From assembly GCF_030283145.1 (NCBI RefSeq), contig NZ_JASNWE010000002.1, positions 62,001-126,000 of the forward strand: a stretch of 64,000 nucleotides of DNA. Reading direction: 5' to 3'. The notes under the pieces are model-generated. The model searched no databases. It worked only from the letters and a program-made list of their open reading frames with translations, and had not been told where the DNA came from. The position numbers and the translations under genes are program-made. The DNA comes from Actinomadura xylanilytica (GTDB lineage Bacteria; Actinomycetota; Actinomycetes; Streptosporangiales; Streptosporangiaceae). Positions within the stretch are counted from its first letter, which is position 1. Each line of letters begins with the position of its first letter. This document shows, in pieces, positions 18,396 through 26,121 of the stretch.

Positions 18396-19262
18396 ATGGC
18401 GGAGATCGTCAACACCGCGCAGTCCGAGGCGTGGAACGGCTATGAGGGACAGCACTGGGCCGCCCACTCCGACCGGTTCGACGCCGTGAACAGCGGCTTC
18501 AACGAGCGGCTCCTGAACTCCGCCGCGATCGGCGAGCGGGACAGGGTGCTCGACGTCGGCTGCGGCAACGGGCAGCTCACCCGGCTCGCCGCGCGCCGCG
18601 CGCCGCGCGGGCGGACCCTCGGCGTGGACCTGTCCGAGCCGATGCTCACCCGGGCGCGGGACCTCGCGGTGCGCGAGAACGTCCCGAACGTGTCGTTCGA
18701 GCGGGGCGACGCGCAGATCCACCCGTTCGAGGACGGCGGGTTCGAGGTCGCCCTGAGCCGGTTCGGGATCATGTTCTTCGCCGACCCGGTCGCCGCGTTC
18801 GCCAACATCGGCCGGGCCCTGGTCCCGGGCGGCCGGCTGGCCTTCGCCTGCATGGCCGAGCTGGACGGCACCGACCTCGGCACCGTCCTCGCCGCGATGT
18901 CCCCCCACCTGACCCGCCCGCAGGGCGACGGCACCAGCCCCACCTCGTTCGCCGACCCCGGGCACGTCCGGGAGGTCCTCGGCGCCGCCGGGTTCGGCGA
19001 CATCTCCTGCGAGCACGCCGAGGCCGACCAGGTGTGGGGACGCGACGTCGCGGACGCGGCGGAGTTCCTCGGCGCCTGGGGGCCGGTCAAGTACCGCCTC
19101 GGGCTGGTCGGTGCCGACGCGGCGCGGCGGGCGCGGGCGGCGCTCACCGACGCGCTGCGCGCCTTCGACGGCTCCGCCGGCGTCCGCACCCGGGGCACGG
19201 CCTGGCTGGTCACCGCCCGGGCCGCCGGGGCGACGGCGCCGTCCGCCTCCACCTCGGCGTGA
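18396..19262 (+). CDS. Class I SAM-dependent methyltransferase
   Basis: A 288-residue methyltransferase of the Methyltransf_11/25 (UbiE-like) group. Motif I is LDVGCGNGQLTRL (about residues 52-64), followed by LGVDLSEPMLTRAR (motif post I), ERGDAQIHPFEDGGFEVALSRFGIMFF (motifs II-III) and ALVPGGRLAFACMAEL. The substrate is unknown. Start is the ATG with GGAGG 7 nt upstream. It is flanked by two TetR genes and preceded by tandem palindromes, so expression is probably inducible by a small molecule. Confidence 0.9.
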   Translation: MAEIVNTAQSEAWNGYEGQHWAAHSDRFDAVNSGFNERLLNSAAIGERDRVLDVGCGNGQLTRLAARRAPRGRTLGVDLSEPMLTRARDLAVRENVPNVSFERGDAQIHPFEDGGFEVALSRFGIMFFADPVAAFANIGRALVPGGRLAFACMAELDGTDLGTVLAAMSPHLTRPQGDGTSPTSFADPGHVREVLGAAGFGDISCEHAEADQVWGRDVADAAEFLGAWGPVKYRLGLVGADAARRARAALTDALRAFDGSAGVRTRGTAWLVTARAAGATAPSASTSA

Positions 19263-19305
19263 GCACGGCATCGGGCGGGGCCGCGGCTCATTACGATGCC
19301 GGGTG

Positions 19306-19923
19306 ATGTCACCAAGAAAAGCCGCGGCACTGCGCGACGGCGGAGACCTGACCCTGCGCGAGCACCTGATCGCCACCGCCGAGCGCCTGCTCGGCGAGCG
19401 CGGGAGCGCCGGCCTCACCGTGCGCGTCATCGCGCGGGAGGCCGGCGTGGCGGACGGCGTGCTCTACAACCACTTCGCCGACAAGGAGGAGCTGCTGGCG
19501 GTCGCCCTGCGCGCGCACGTCAAGGCCGTCGAGCGGACGCTGCCCGCACTGCCCGAACCAGGTGGCGGGACGGTCGAGGCCAACCTGCGCGTCCACATCG
19601 AGCACGGGTTGGCGATGCACCGCGCCATCCTGCCCGCCCTCACCGGGATGCTCGCGCAGCCGAACGTCCTTGCGCGGTTCGCGGCACTGAACGAGCCGGA
19701 CGACTGGCGGGACCGGCTGGCCGCCTACCTGCGCGCCGAGGCGGAGCTGGGGCGGCTCGCCCCCGGCGCACGGGTGGACGCCGCGACCTCGATGATCGTC
19801 GGCGTCTGCCACGAGGCGGTGCTGTCGACGCTGTTCCAGGGGACGGCCGAGCCGCCCCCGTCCAAGGACGTCGACGACCTGGTCGCCGCCGTCCTGGACG
19901 GCATCGGCCCGAGCCGCACCTGA
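19306..19923 (+). CDS. TetR-family transcriptional regulator
   Basis: A 205-residue TetR protein. The HTH region is REHLIATAERLLGERGSAGLTVRVIAREAGVADGVLYNHFADKEELLAVAL, with the usual YNHF-x-DKEEL end. The C-terminal domain contains HRAILPALTGMLAQPNVLARF and a final helical segment SKDVDDLVAAVLDGI. An ATG at 19306 is preceded by TACGAT 8 nt upstream, suggesting a leaderless transcript, although the methyltransferase gene ends only 43 nt before and read-through is possible. It may act on the tandem palindromes upstream of the methyltransferase. Confidence 0.92.
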   Translation: MSPRKAAALRDGGDLTLREHLIATAERLLGERGSAGLTVRVIAREAGVADGVLYNHFADKEELLAVALRAHVKAVERTLPALPEPGGGTVEANLRVHIEHGLAMHRAILPALTGMLAQPNVLARFAALNEPDDWRDRLAAYLRAEAELGRLAPGARVDAATSMIVGVCHEAVLSTLFQGTAEPPPSKDVDDLVAAVLDGIGPSRT

Positions 19924-19937
19924 CCGGCCCGTGCGCC

Positions 19938-20570
19938 TCAGCGCTTCGGCTGCGGCAGCAGGTCGGCGTGCCGGACGGTGTAGCCGCCCTTGGTCACCGG
20001 GGCGAACGCGGCGGGGGCCATGCAGGAGCCGACCGTGCTCTCGACCGGCTTGCCCTGCGCGTTCTCGGTGATGTTGCCGACGACCCAGGAGAGCCCGACC
20101 CGGTCGTGGTGCCGTCCGCCGTCCTGGACGCTGAACCCGAGCCGCTTGCCGACCCAGTCGGCCAGCGGCCCGTCCGCGCGGGTGACCTTCGCGGTGAACG
20201 CCGCGTTGCCCGGGCTGGTCGAGAGGCAGTCGACCTCGGCCTCGGCCCGGAGGATCTGCTTCAGCGCGACCACGTAGTGCGAGATCTTCACCGTCCCGCG
20301 CGCGTCGGTGGGCAGCCCGTGCGGCACGTTCAGCTCGGGGAGCGGCCGGCTGTAGGGCGCGGCGTGCGCGTCGAAGGTGAACGAGCGGACGTCGTGGTCG
20401 GGCGCGAAGGTGAGGCGGAACTCCGCCGACCCCGTCACGCTCGCGGTCTTCGGCTCGCCGGCGGGCGCGGCCGGCGGCGCCGCGGACGCGGCGGTGGCAC
20501 CGACAGTGACGGCGCTGATGGTGGCGGCGGTCAGGGCCAGGATCGAGATCTTCGTCTTGGTGCTGGGCAT
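19938..20570 (-). CDS. Secreted protein of unknown function
   Basis: A 210-residue exported protein. A signal peptide (KTKISILALTAATISAVTVGA, then ATAASAA before PPAAP) is clear, without a lipobox. The mature part is beta-rich and has VTGSAEFRLTFAPDHDVRSFTFDAHA, GTVKISHYVV, and two cysteines (VDCLSTSPG and GSCMAPA) that could form one disulfide. I recognise no family. GGAGA lies upstream of the ATG, and the long upstream extension to 20693 is not supported. It is convergent with the TetR gene. Confidence 0.8.
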   Translation of the reverse strand: MPSTKTKISILALTAATISAVTVGATAASAAPPAAPAGEPKTASVTGSAEFRLTFAPDHDVRSFTFDAHAAPYSRPLPELNVPHGLPTDARGTVKISHYVVALKQILRAEAEVDCLSTSPGNAAFTAKVTRADGPLADWVGKRLGFSVQDGGRHHDRVGLSWVVGNITENAQGKPVESTVGSCMAPAAFAPVTKGGYTVRHADLLPQPKR

Positions 20571-20720
20571 CGTCGTTCTCCCCTGTCGCATGTCATCCGG
20601 ACCGCGGCCCGGCCCGATGTATCGATCATGCGATCCGCGCCCCCAGGCCCGCCTCCCCCGCGAAGGCCGGACGTGTCCCCCGCGCGGCGCCACCGCCTCC
20701 TTCTCCGGGACGAGCCGTCC

Positions 20721-21797
20721 TCAGGTGGTCATGCCCATCGCGGAGCGGACCTCGGCGAGGGTGCGTTCGGCCACATCGCACGCCCGGTCGTTCCCGTCTG
20801 CGAGGACGCGGCGCAGGTGGGCCCGATCGGCGACGAGTGCGGCGCGCCGGGCCCGCAGGGGACGCAAGAACTCGTTGACCGCCTCGATGACCAGGCGCTT
20901 AAGCGCCGCCGACCCGCCGTCGCCGACCTCCGCGGCCACCTCGTGCGGGTCGCGGTCCTGGCAGAGCGCGGCGAGCAGCACCAGGTTGGACACCCCCGGA
21001 CGGGTCTCCGGCTCGTAGGTGATGCGGCGGTCCGCATCGGTGCGGGCCCGGGTGAGCAGCCGCGCGGTCTCGTCGGCGGTGGCCGAGAGCGCGATGGCGT
21101 TGCCCCGGCTCTTGCTCATCTTCTGGCCGTCGCCGCCCAGCAGGTTCGGCGCCCGCGTCAGCAGCGCGTCGGGCACCGGGAAGACCTTCCCGTAGCGCTC
21201 GTTGAAGCGCCGCGCGATGGTCCGGGTGACCTCCTGGTGCGGGAGCTGGTCCTTGCCGACCGGCACCAGGTCGGCCTTGCAGAACAGGATGTCGGCGGCC
21301 TGGTGCACGGGGTAGGTGAACATCAGGCCGCTGACCGAGGACTGCCGCGACGCCCCGATCTCGTCCTTGACCGTGGGGTTGCGGCCCAGCTCGGCGACCG
21401 AGACCAGGGACAGGAACGGCAGCATGAGCTGGTTGAGCGCGGGGACGGCGCTGTGCCGGAAGATCGTCGCCGGGCCGGGGTCGACGCCGGCCGCCAGGTA
21501 GTCGGCGACCAGGCCCTCGACGTGCTCGTCCAGCCGGTCGGCGACGTCCCGGTCGGTGAGCACCTGGTAGTCGGCGACGAGCACGAAGAGCTCGACGCCC
21601 GCGCGCTGGAGCCGGACCCGGTTGGCGACCGTCCCGAAGTAGTGGCCGAGGTGGAGCGGGCCGGTGGGACGGTCGCCGGTCAGGATCCGGAATCCGGCCG
21701 GGTCCGCCGCTATGCGCTCTTCGAGTTCGAGGCTGCGGCGCTCGGCGGCACGCAGCGTCTCGCCCTCGGATACGGGGGTGGTGGTCGTGGTGTCCAT
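20721..21797 (-). CDS. trpS: Tryptophanyl-tRNA synthetase, probably the regulated auxiliary type
   Basis: Charges tRNA-Trp. The 358-residue class I synthetase has the HIGH signature as PLHLGHYFG (about 48-55) and KMSKS in GGDGQKMSKSRGN. Other family segments are TYPVHQAADILFCKADLVPVGKDQLPHQEVTR and ETRPGVSNLVLL. By eye, the position of Geobacillus TrpRS His43, where substitution gives indolmycin resistance, falls on Gln78 in VADYQVLTD; this alignment is tentative. ATG at 21797 with AGGAGA upstream. A leader peptide, alternative hairpins and a terminator precede it. Streptomyces coelicolor is known to control its auxiliary indolmycin-resistant TrpRS by ribosome-mediated attenuation, so this gene is likely the same type and a second housekeeping trpS is expected elsewhere. 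Confidence 0.95.
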   Translation of the reverse strand: MDTTTTTPVSEGETLRAAERRSLELEERIAADPAGFRILTGDRPTGPLHLGHYFGTVANRVRLQRAGVELFVLVADYQVLTDRDVADRLDEHVEGLVADYLAAGVDPGPATIFRHSAVPALNQLMLPFLSLVSVAELGRNPTVKDEIGASRQSSVSGLMFTYPVHQAADILFCKADLVPVGKDQLPHQEVTRTIARRFNERYGKVFPVPDALLTRAPNLLGGDGQKMSKSRGNAIALSATADETARLLTRARTDADRRITYEPETRPGVSNLVLLAALCQDRDPHEVAAEVGDGGSAALKRLVIEAVNEFLRPLRARRAALVADRAHLRRVLADGNDRACDVAERTLAEVRSAMGMTT

Positions 21798-21862
21798 GGG
21801 GTCTTCTCCTCGTCGTGGTCGAGGCCGTCCGGCCGGACGGGCCCCGCCACCGAAAAGAAGAA

Positions 21863-21919
21863 GGGCCGTCCGGATGGACGGCCCTGGCATGCGCGGTGTC
21901 GGCCGTCCTAGGACGGCCG
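21863..21919 (-). promoter_or_regulatory. trpS ribosome-mediated attenuator (anti-terminator and intrinsic terminator)
   Basis: In transcript order the four strands are: strand 1 CGGCCGTCC (21919-21911), strand 2 GGACGGCCG (21908-21900), strand 3 GGGCCGTCC (21884-21876) and strand 4 GGACGGCCC (21871-21863). Strands 1:2 and 3:4 pair perfectly (9 bp each); strand 2 can instead pair with strand 3 over GGACGGCC. Hairpin 3:4 has a 4-nt loop and is followed by TTCTTCTTTT, an intrinsic terminator. A further perfect palindrome (CCGTCCGGCCGGACGG, 21825-21840) lies between the terminator and trpS. The logic is that of classical Trp attenuation. Confidence 0.85.
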
Positions 21920-21946
21920 CCAGCTCTGGCACGCGATGCGATGCAT
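21908..21946 (-). CDS. trpS leader peptide MHRIACQSWRPS
   Basis: A 12-codon ORF in the trpS leader with a single Trp codon at 21922-21920, directly abutting the first pairing strand (21919-21911). Its TAG stop (21910-21908) lies in the loop of the first hairpin. Stalling at the Trp codon would cover strand 1 and free strand 2; reading to the stop would cover strands 1 and 2. It has only a weak purine-rich site (GTGGCGG) upstream. Confidence 0.72.
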   Translation of the reverse strand: MHRIACQSWRPS

Positions 21947-22022
21947 GCCGCCACGCTACCCGACCGGGCGATACGGGTGCCACTAGATAATCCAGAACGG
22001 GATCATATTGCTACCCTGAGGT

Positions 22023-22511
22023 ATGACCTCCTTGACGCCCGCCCGCACCGAGCCGGACCTGTCCTTCCTCCTCGACCACACCGGCCATGTCCTGCGCACG
22101 CAGATGTCGGCGGCGCTCTCCGAGATCGGGCTGACCCCGCGCATGCACTGCGTCCTGGTGCACGCACTGGAGGAGGAGCGAACCCAGATCCAGCTCGCCG
22201 AGATCGGCGACATGGACAAGACCACGATGGTGGTCACGGTCGACGCACTGGAGAAGGCCGGGCTCGCCGAGCGCCGCCCGTCCGACACCGACCGGCGGGC
22301 CCGGATCATCGCGGTCACCGAGGAGGGCGCGCGGCTCGCCGAGCGCAGCCAGAAGATCGTCGACGGGGTGCACCAGCGCGCGCTCAGCGCCCTGCCCGAA
22401 GACGAGCGGAGCGTGCTCGTCCGGGCGATGCACCGGCTGGTCAGCGGCTATCTCGCCACCCCGGAAGAGGTCGCGCAGCCGGTCCGGAGGGCACGCCAGA
22501 GCGCCAAGTAG
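22023..22511 (+). CDS. MarR-family transcriptional regulator
   Basis: A 162-residue MarR protein. Dimerisation helix at the N-terminus (LSFLLDHTGHVLRTQMSAALSEIGL), HTH with QIQLAEIGDMDKTTMVVTVDALEKAGLAERR, and the wing PSDTDRRARIIAVTEEGARL. It heads a three-gene operon with the MFS exporter and the PPOX protein and very likely represses it. The ATG is 5-6 nt after a TACCCT hexamer, hinting at a leaderless message. It diverges from the trpS leader, 76 nt away. Confidence 0.92.
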   Translation: MTSLTPARTEPDLSFLLDHTGHVLRTQMSAALSEIGLTPRMHCVLVHALEEERTQIQLAEIGDMDKTTMVVTVDALEKAGLAERRPSDTDRRARIIAVTEEGARLAERSQKIVDGVHQRALSALPEDERSVLVRAMHRLVSGYLATPEEVAQPVRRARQSAK

Positions 22512-22583
22512 ATCCACACTGGATCGTCTACAACAAAATCATCTGTTACTGTCTCTCCCGTTCGCCCATGAACAGGAGAGACA

Positions 22584-24092
22584 GTGTCCGTCACCCCATC
22601 CACCGCGCCTCCCGGCTCCCGGTCCCGCACGCTCGCGCTCATCGTGCTCTGCGCCGGGATGCTGATGATCATCCTGGACGGCAGCATCGTCACCGTGGCG
22701 CTGCCCGCCATCCAGCGCGACCTCGGCTTCTCCCCCTCCGGCCTGACCTGGACGGTCAACGCCTACGTCATCGCGTTCGGCGGGCTGCTGCTGCTCTCCG
22801 GACGGCTCGGCGACCTGCTCGGCCGCCGGCGGATGTTCATCGCCGGGCTGACGGTGTTCACGCTCGCCTCGCTGCTGTGCGGGGTGGCGGCGAACCCGGC
22901 GATGCTGATCGCCGCCCGCTTCGTCCAAGGCACCGGCGGCGCGATGGCCTCCGCGGTCGGCCTCGGCATGATCGTCACCCTGTTCACCGAGCCGGGCGAA
23001 CGGGCCAGGGCGATCGCCGTCTACGCGTTCACCGGCTCGGCCGGCGCGTCCATCGGGCAGGTGCTCGGCGGCGTGCTGACCGACGCGCTGAGCTGGCACT
23101 GGATCTTCTTCATCAACCTGCCGCTCGGCGTCGCCGCCGTGCTGCTCGCACTGCGCGCCCTGGAGGCCGACCGCGGCGCCGGGCTCGCCAAGGGCGCCGA
23201 CGCGCTCGGCGCGCTGCTGGTCACCGCCGGGGTCATGCTCGGGGTGTACGCGATCGTCCAGGCCGAAGGGCACGGCTGGACCTCGGGCCGCACGCTCGGC
23301 CTCGGCGCGCTGTCGCTCGCACTGCTCGCCGCGTTCACTGGCCGCCAGGCCACCGCCGCGAATCCGCTGATGCCGCTGCGGGTCCTGCGGTCGCGCAACG
23401 TCTGGGGCGCCAATCTGATCCAGATGCTGATGCTGGCCGCGTTGTTCAGCTTCCAGATCCTCGTCGCGCTCTACATGCAGAACGTGCTGGGCTATGGCGC
23501 CACCAAGACGGGCCTGGCGCTGCTGCCGGCGGCGCTGACCATCGGGGCGCTGTCGCTCGGGCTCGCCGCCCGGCTCGCCGCCCGGTTCGGCGAGCGCGCG
23601 ATCCTGCTGACCGGCCTGATCCTGCTGCTGGCCGGGCGGCTGCTGCTCACCCGGGTCCCGGTGGACGGCACGTACGCGCTCGACCTGCTGCCGGTGATGC
23701 TGCTGACCGGCGGGGGCGGGCTGGCCATGCCCGCGCTCACCTCGCTCGGCATGTCCGGCGCCGGCCCGGCGGACGCGGGGGTCGCCTCCGGCCTGTTCAA
23801 CACCGGCCAGCAGATCGGCGCGGCGCTCGGCGTCGCCGCGCTGACCACGCTGGCCGCCACCCGCACCGACCACCTGCTGGCCGGCGGGAGCGACCGTCCG
23901 GCCGCCCTGACCGATGGCTACCGGCTGGCGTTCGAGATCGGCGCCGGGCTGATGGTCGCCGCGATCGCCCTCACCATCATCGTGCTGCGCCGCCCCGCGC
24001 CCCCCACCCCCACACCCGCCTCCCCGGCAGGCGCCGCCGTCACCGATGGCACCGCCCCGGCCGAGCAGGCCGGAACATCCGCCACCAGCTGA
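22584..24092 (+). CDS. MFS drug:H+ antiporter, DHA2 (14-TMS) family
   Basis: A 502-residue inner-membrane exporter. The first membrane helix has LIVLCAGMLMIILDGSIVTVALPAI, the DHA2 motif D1 (LDxTVVNVALP-like), then motif A GRLGDLLGRRRMF in the loop between helices 2 and 3 and motif C around GSAGASIGQVLGGVLTDALSWHWIFFINLPLG. Roughly 14 hydrophobic segments are visible. Start is GTG with AGGAGAG 4-5 nt upstream. With a MarR repressor gene upstream it is probably an inducible multidrug efflux pump; substrates cannot be inferred. Confidence 0.92.
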   Translation: MSVTPSTAPPGSRSRTLALIVLCAGMLMIILDGSIVTVALPAIQRDLGFSPSGLTWTVNAYVIAFGGLLLLSGRLGDLLGRRRMFIAGLTVFTLASLLCGVAANPAMLIAARFVQGTGGAMASAVGLGMIVTLFTEPGERARAIAVYAFTGSAGASIGQVLGGVLTDALSWHWIFFINLPLGVAAVLLALRALEADRGAGLAKGADALGALLVTAGVMLGVYAIVQAEGHGWTSGRTLGLGALSLALLAAFTGRQATAANPLMPLRVLRSRNVWGANLIQMLMLAALFSFQILVALYMQNVLGYGATKTGLALLPAALTIGALSLGLAARLAARFGERAILLTGLILLLAGRLLLTRVPVDGTYALDLLPVMLLTGGGGLAMPALTSLGMSGAGPADAGVASGLFNTGQQIGAALGVAALTTLAATRTDHLLAGGSDRPAALTDGYRLAFEIGAGLMVAAIALTIIVLRRPAPPTPTPASPAGAAVTDGTAPAEQAGTSATS

Positions 24093-24124
24093 GATCCAAC
24101 AGTTCACAACACCAGGAGTACGAG

Positions 24125-24598
24125 ATGAGCAACGACCAAGGCCCCGGCCGCGGCCCCGGCCCCAAGCCCCTCGCCGACGCCCACCTGGCCAGGATGCTGG
24201 GCGAGCATCAGTTCGGGGCCCTGACCACGAACAAGCAGAACGGCCACCCGCACGTCTCGACCGTCATCTACGCCTGGGATCCGGACGAACGAATCGTCCG
24301 GATCTCGACGACCGCCGACCGCGCCAAGGTGCGTCAGCTGAGGAACGACCCGCGCGCCGCACTGTACGTCTCCAGCGACGACCACATGGCGTTCGCGGTG
24401 GCCGAGGGCGCCGCGGAACTCTCCGAGATCAGCGAGAGGCCCGGCGACGCGGCCGGTCTGGAGATGCTCGCGATGACCCCAGGGTTCGACGACCCTGGCG
24501 ACGAACGCGTCTTCCTGGAGCGGATGGTCGAAGACCGCCGGTTGGTGATCCGCATCCGGGTGGCACGCCTCTACGGAACGGCACTGACCCCAGACTGA
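24125..24598 (+). CDS. PPOX-class (split beta-barrel) F420-dependent-type oxidoreductase
   Basis: A 157-residue flavin/deazaflavin-binding split beta-barrel protein. The N-terminal pattern LADAHLARMLGEHQFGALTTNKQNGHPHVSTVIYAWD, then IVRISTTADRAKVRQLRNDPRAALYV, matches the PPOX family whose actinobacterial members use F420 (TIGR03618-like). The enzyme may reduce or inactivate the compound exported by the adjacent MFS pump; that is inference from the operon. The MFS stop is 32 nt upstream, and GGAGTACGAG precedes the ATG. Confidence 0.87.
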   Translation: MSNDQGPGRGPGPKPLADAHLARMLGEHQFGALTTNKQNGHPHVSTVIYAWDPDERIVRISTTADRAKVRQLRNDPRAALYVSSDDHMAFAVAEGAAELSEISERPGDAAGLEMLAMTPGFDDPGDERVFLERMVEDRRLVIRIRVARLYGTALTPD

Positions 24599-24649
24599 CC
24601 CGTCCGCCATCGATGCCGAGGTTCAAGTGATCCCGCCTCAGCCGTCACG

Positions 24650-24671
24650 CGGGCGCGCGATGAAGCGCCCG
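24650..24671. terminator. Hairpin between convergent operons
   Basis: CGGGCGC and GCGCCCG pair perfectly (7 bp) around an 8-nt loop, in the gap between the PPOX gene and the convergent M56 gene. No T-tract follows on either strand. A second small hairpin (CGGTT-N7-AACCG, 24680-24696) lies next to it. Likely a bidirectional terminator of the U-less actinobacterial type. Confidence 0.45.
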
Positions 24672-24725
24672 CCCAGACCCGGTTAGGTACGAACCGCTAG
24701 GCGAGTGCCGTGGGCCGGGACTGCA

Positions 24726-25634
24726 CTAATGGGGCAGCGCGTAGAGGAGGACGGGGAGGCCGGCGATGACGGGGACGGCGACGATGGCGGCGAAGCGGGT
24801 CGAGCGCCGTACCGGCTTGGGCTCCAGCAGCCGGTTGACCCGGGCCATCACCGGGATGTCGTCGCGGGAGGCGACTCCGAGGGTGCCGGACGGGGCCGCG
24901 GCCGGGCGGGCCGCGGCGAAGCGCAGCAGCGCGGTGGCGAGCTCGCGCGGCGGCCGGTTCCGCCGGGCCCGGTCGTCGGCGGCCATCTCGATCAGCAGCT
25001 CGACCGCGTCGAGGCACCGTCCGACCAGCCGGAACTGGGGGAACACCTGGCGGAGCGAGGCGAACGGGAGCAGGACCAGGTCGTGCCGCTCGCGGGCGTG
25101 CGCGCGCTCGTGCGCGAGGACGGCGGCCAGTTCGGCGGAGTCGAGCAGTTCGAGGGTGCCGGCGCTGACCACGACCTTGGACGAGCGCACTCCCGGCACG
25201 CAGTACGCCGCGGCGGCCGGGTGGTCGAGGACCAGCGTGCCGGGCACCGCGGAGTCGTGGCGGGAGACCAGCGCGAGCAGGGCGCGGTGCCGGTGCCGGG
25301 CCCGGACGACCCGGACGACCGCGTACATCAGCATCGCCAGCAGCACGGCGGTGAGGCTGACCGCGGCGAGCAGCGCGGCCATGTGGGCGGCGTCGAGCCG
25401 TCCGGCCTGGTCGCCGAGCAGGCCGGGGAGGCCGCCCGCGATGCCCTTGCGGTAGGGCAGCAGGGCCAGCCCGAGCAGCGTGCCGATGGTGGCGATGCCC
25501 CAGCCCAGCCCGAGCGACTGCCAGAGGACGATCCCGGTTCGGGGGGTGCGCCAGGTCCACCGTGCCTTCGACAGCAGGTGCGCCCCGCCGATGGTCCCCA
25601 GCGAGATCAGTGCGAGCAGGGCGGTGCCCGTCAT
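24726..25634 (-). CDS. M56-family membrane metallopeptidase (BlaR1-like)
   Basis: A 302-residue polytopic membrane protease. The zinc motif is HERAHARERHD (HExxH-type) at about residue 175, preceded by LDSAELAAVLA, with a downstream EMAADDRARR as candidate third ligand. There are membrane helices at the N-terminus (ALLALISLGTIGG, LWQSLGLGWGIATIGTLLGLALL), the middle (MAALLAAVSLTAVLLAMLMYAVV) and the C-terminus (FAAIVAVPVIAGLPVLLYAL). Like many actinobacterial partners of BlaI it lacks the extracellular penicillin sensor of BlaR1. Its start overlaps the blaI-like stop (ATGA), so the pair is coupled; it probably inactivates the BlaI-like repressor. Confidence 0.9.
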   Translation of the reverse strand: MTGTALLALISLGTIGGAHLLSKARWTWRTPRTGIVLWQSLGLGWGIATIGTLLGLALLPYRKGIAGGLPGLLGDQAGRLDAAHMAALLAAVSLTAVLLAMLMYAVVRVVRARHRHRALLALVSRHDSAVPGTLVLDHPAAAAYCVPGVRSSKVVVSAGTLELLDSAELAAVLAHERAHARERHDLVLLPFASLRQVFPQFRLVGRCLDAVELLIEMAADDRARRNRPPRELATALLRFAAARPAAAPSGTLGVASRDDIPVMARVNRLLEPKPVRRSTRFAAIVAVPVIAGLPVLLYALPH

Positions 25635-26029
25635 GCCGGTGGCTCCTTGCCGGCGAGGCCGCCGCCCATGAGGCCGGCCAGGGCCTGCCGGATGACGTCG
25701 GCCTCGTCCTGCGAGACAGAGCGGACGAAGTGGGCGAGCGCGGCGTCGCGGTCTCCGGTCTCGTTCAGGGCGCCGAGCATGAGCTCGGTCACGTAGCCCT
25801 CGCGGCTCGCGACCGGATCGTAGCGCCAGGCCCGCCCGTCACGCTCGCGTTCGAGGTAGCCCTTCTTCGCGAGCCGGTCGAGCACGGTCATCACGGTGGT
25901 GTGGGCGAGGTCGCGGTCGTGCGCGAGCGCGCGGCTCACGTCGCGGGCGGTGGCCGGCTCCAGGCCGGCGTCCTCCCGCGCCCAGAGGATCTCCATGACC
26001 GTGCGTTCAAGCTCTCCCAAACCCTTCAC
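25631..26029 (-). CDS. BlaI/MecI/CopY-family repressor
   Basis: A 132-residue winged-helix repressor. It has ELERTVMEILWAREDAG (helix 1), TARDVSRALAHDRDLAHTTVMTVLDRLAKKGYLERERDGRAWRYDP (HTH and wing), and a C-terminal dimerisation part (ALAHFVRSVSQDEADVIRQALAGL). It is coupled to the M56 protease gene. Three GTAGTACTAC-type boxes lie between it and cydA and are the obvious operators. In Mycobacterium tuberculosis the BlaI regulon is known to include respiratory (ATP synthase) genes, which makes control of the divergent bd oxidase plausible. Confidence 0.93.
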   Translation of the reverse strand: MKGLGELERTVMEILWAREDAGLEPATARDVSRALAHDRDLAHTTVMTVLDRLAKKGYLERERDGRAWRYDPVASREGYVTELMLGALNETGDRDAALAHFVRSVSQDEADVIRQALAGLMGGGLAGKEPPA

Positions 26030-26071
26030 GTCAGCCAGGTTAGCCGACTATGAGGCATATCACCACGTCGA

Positions 26072-26111
26072 GTAGTACTACTGCCAGGAGTACTACAGCT
26101 CGTAGTACTAC
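26072..26111. promoter_or_regulatory. Three BlaI-type boxes at exact 15-bp spacing
   Basis: GTAGTACTAC (26072-26081, inside the 12-bp palindrome AGTAGTACTACT), GGAGTACTAC (26087-26096) and GTAGTACTAC (26102-26111) have centres at 26076.5, 26091.5 and 26106.5. TACTAC/GTAGTA half-sites are typical of BlaI-class repressors. The last box ends 10 bp before the cydA ATG. Confidence 0.75.
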
Positions 26112-26121
26112 ATTCGGTCGT

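Noticed and set aside
22512..22583. MarR operator between marR and the MFS gene (AACA-N8-TGTT)
   Set aside because: The dyad is short and not repeated in the marR promoter region, so I could not support it as an operator.
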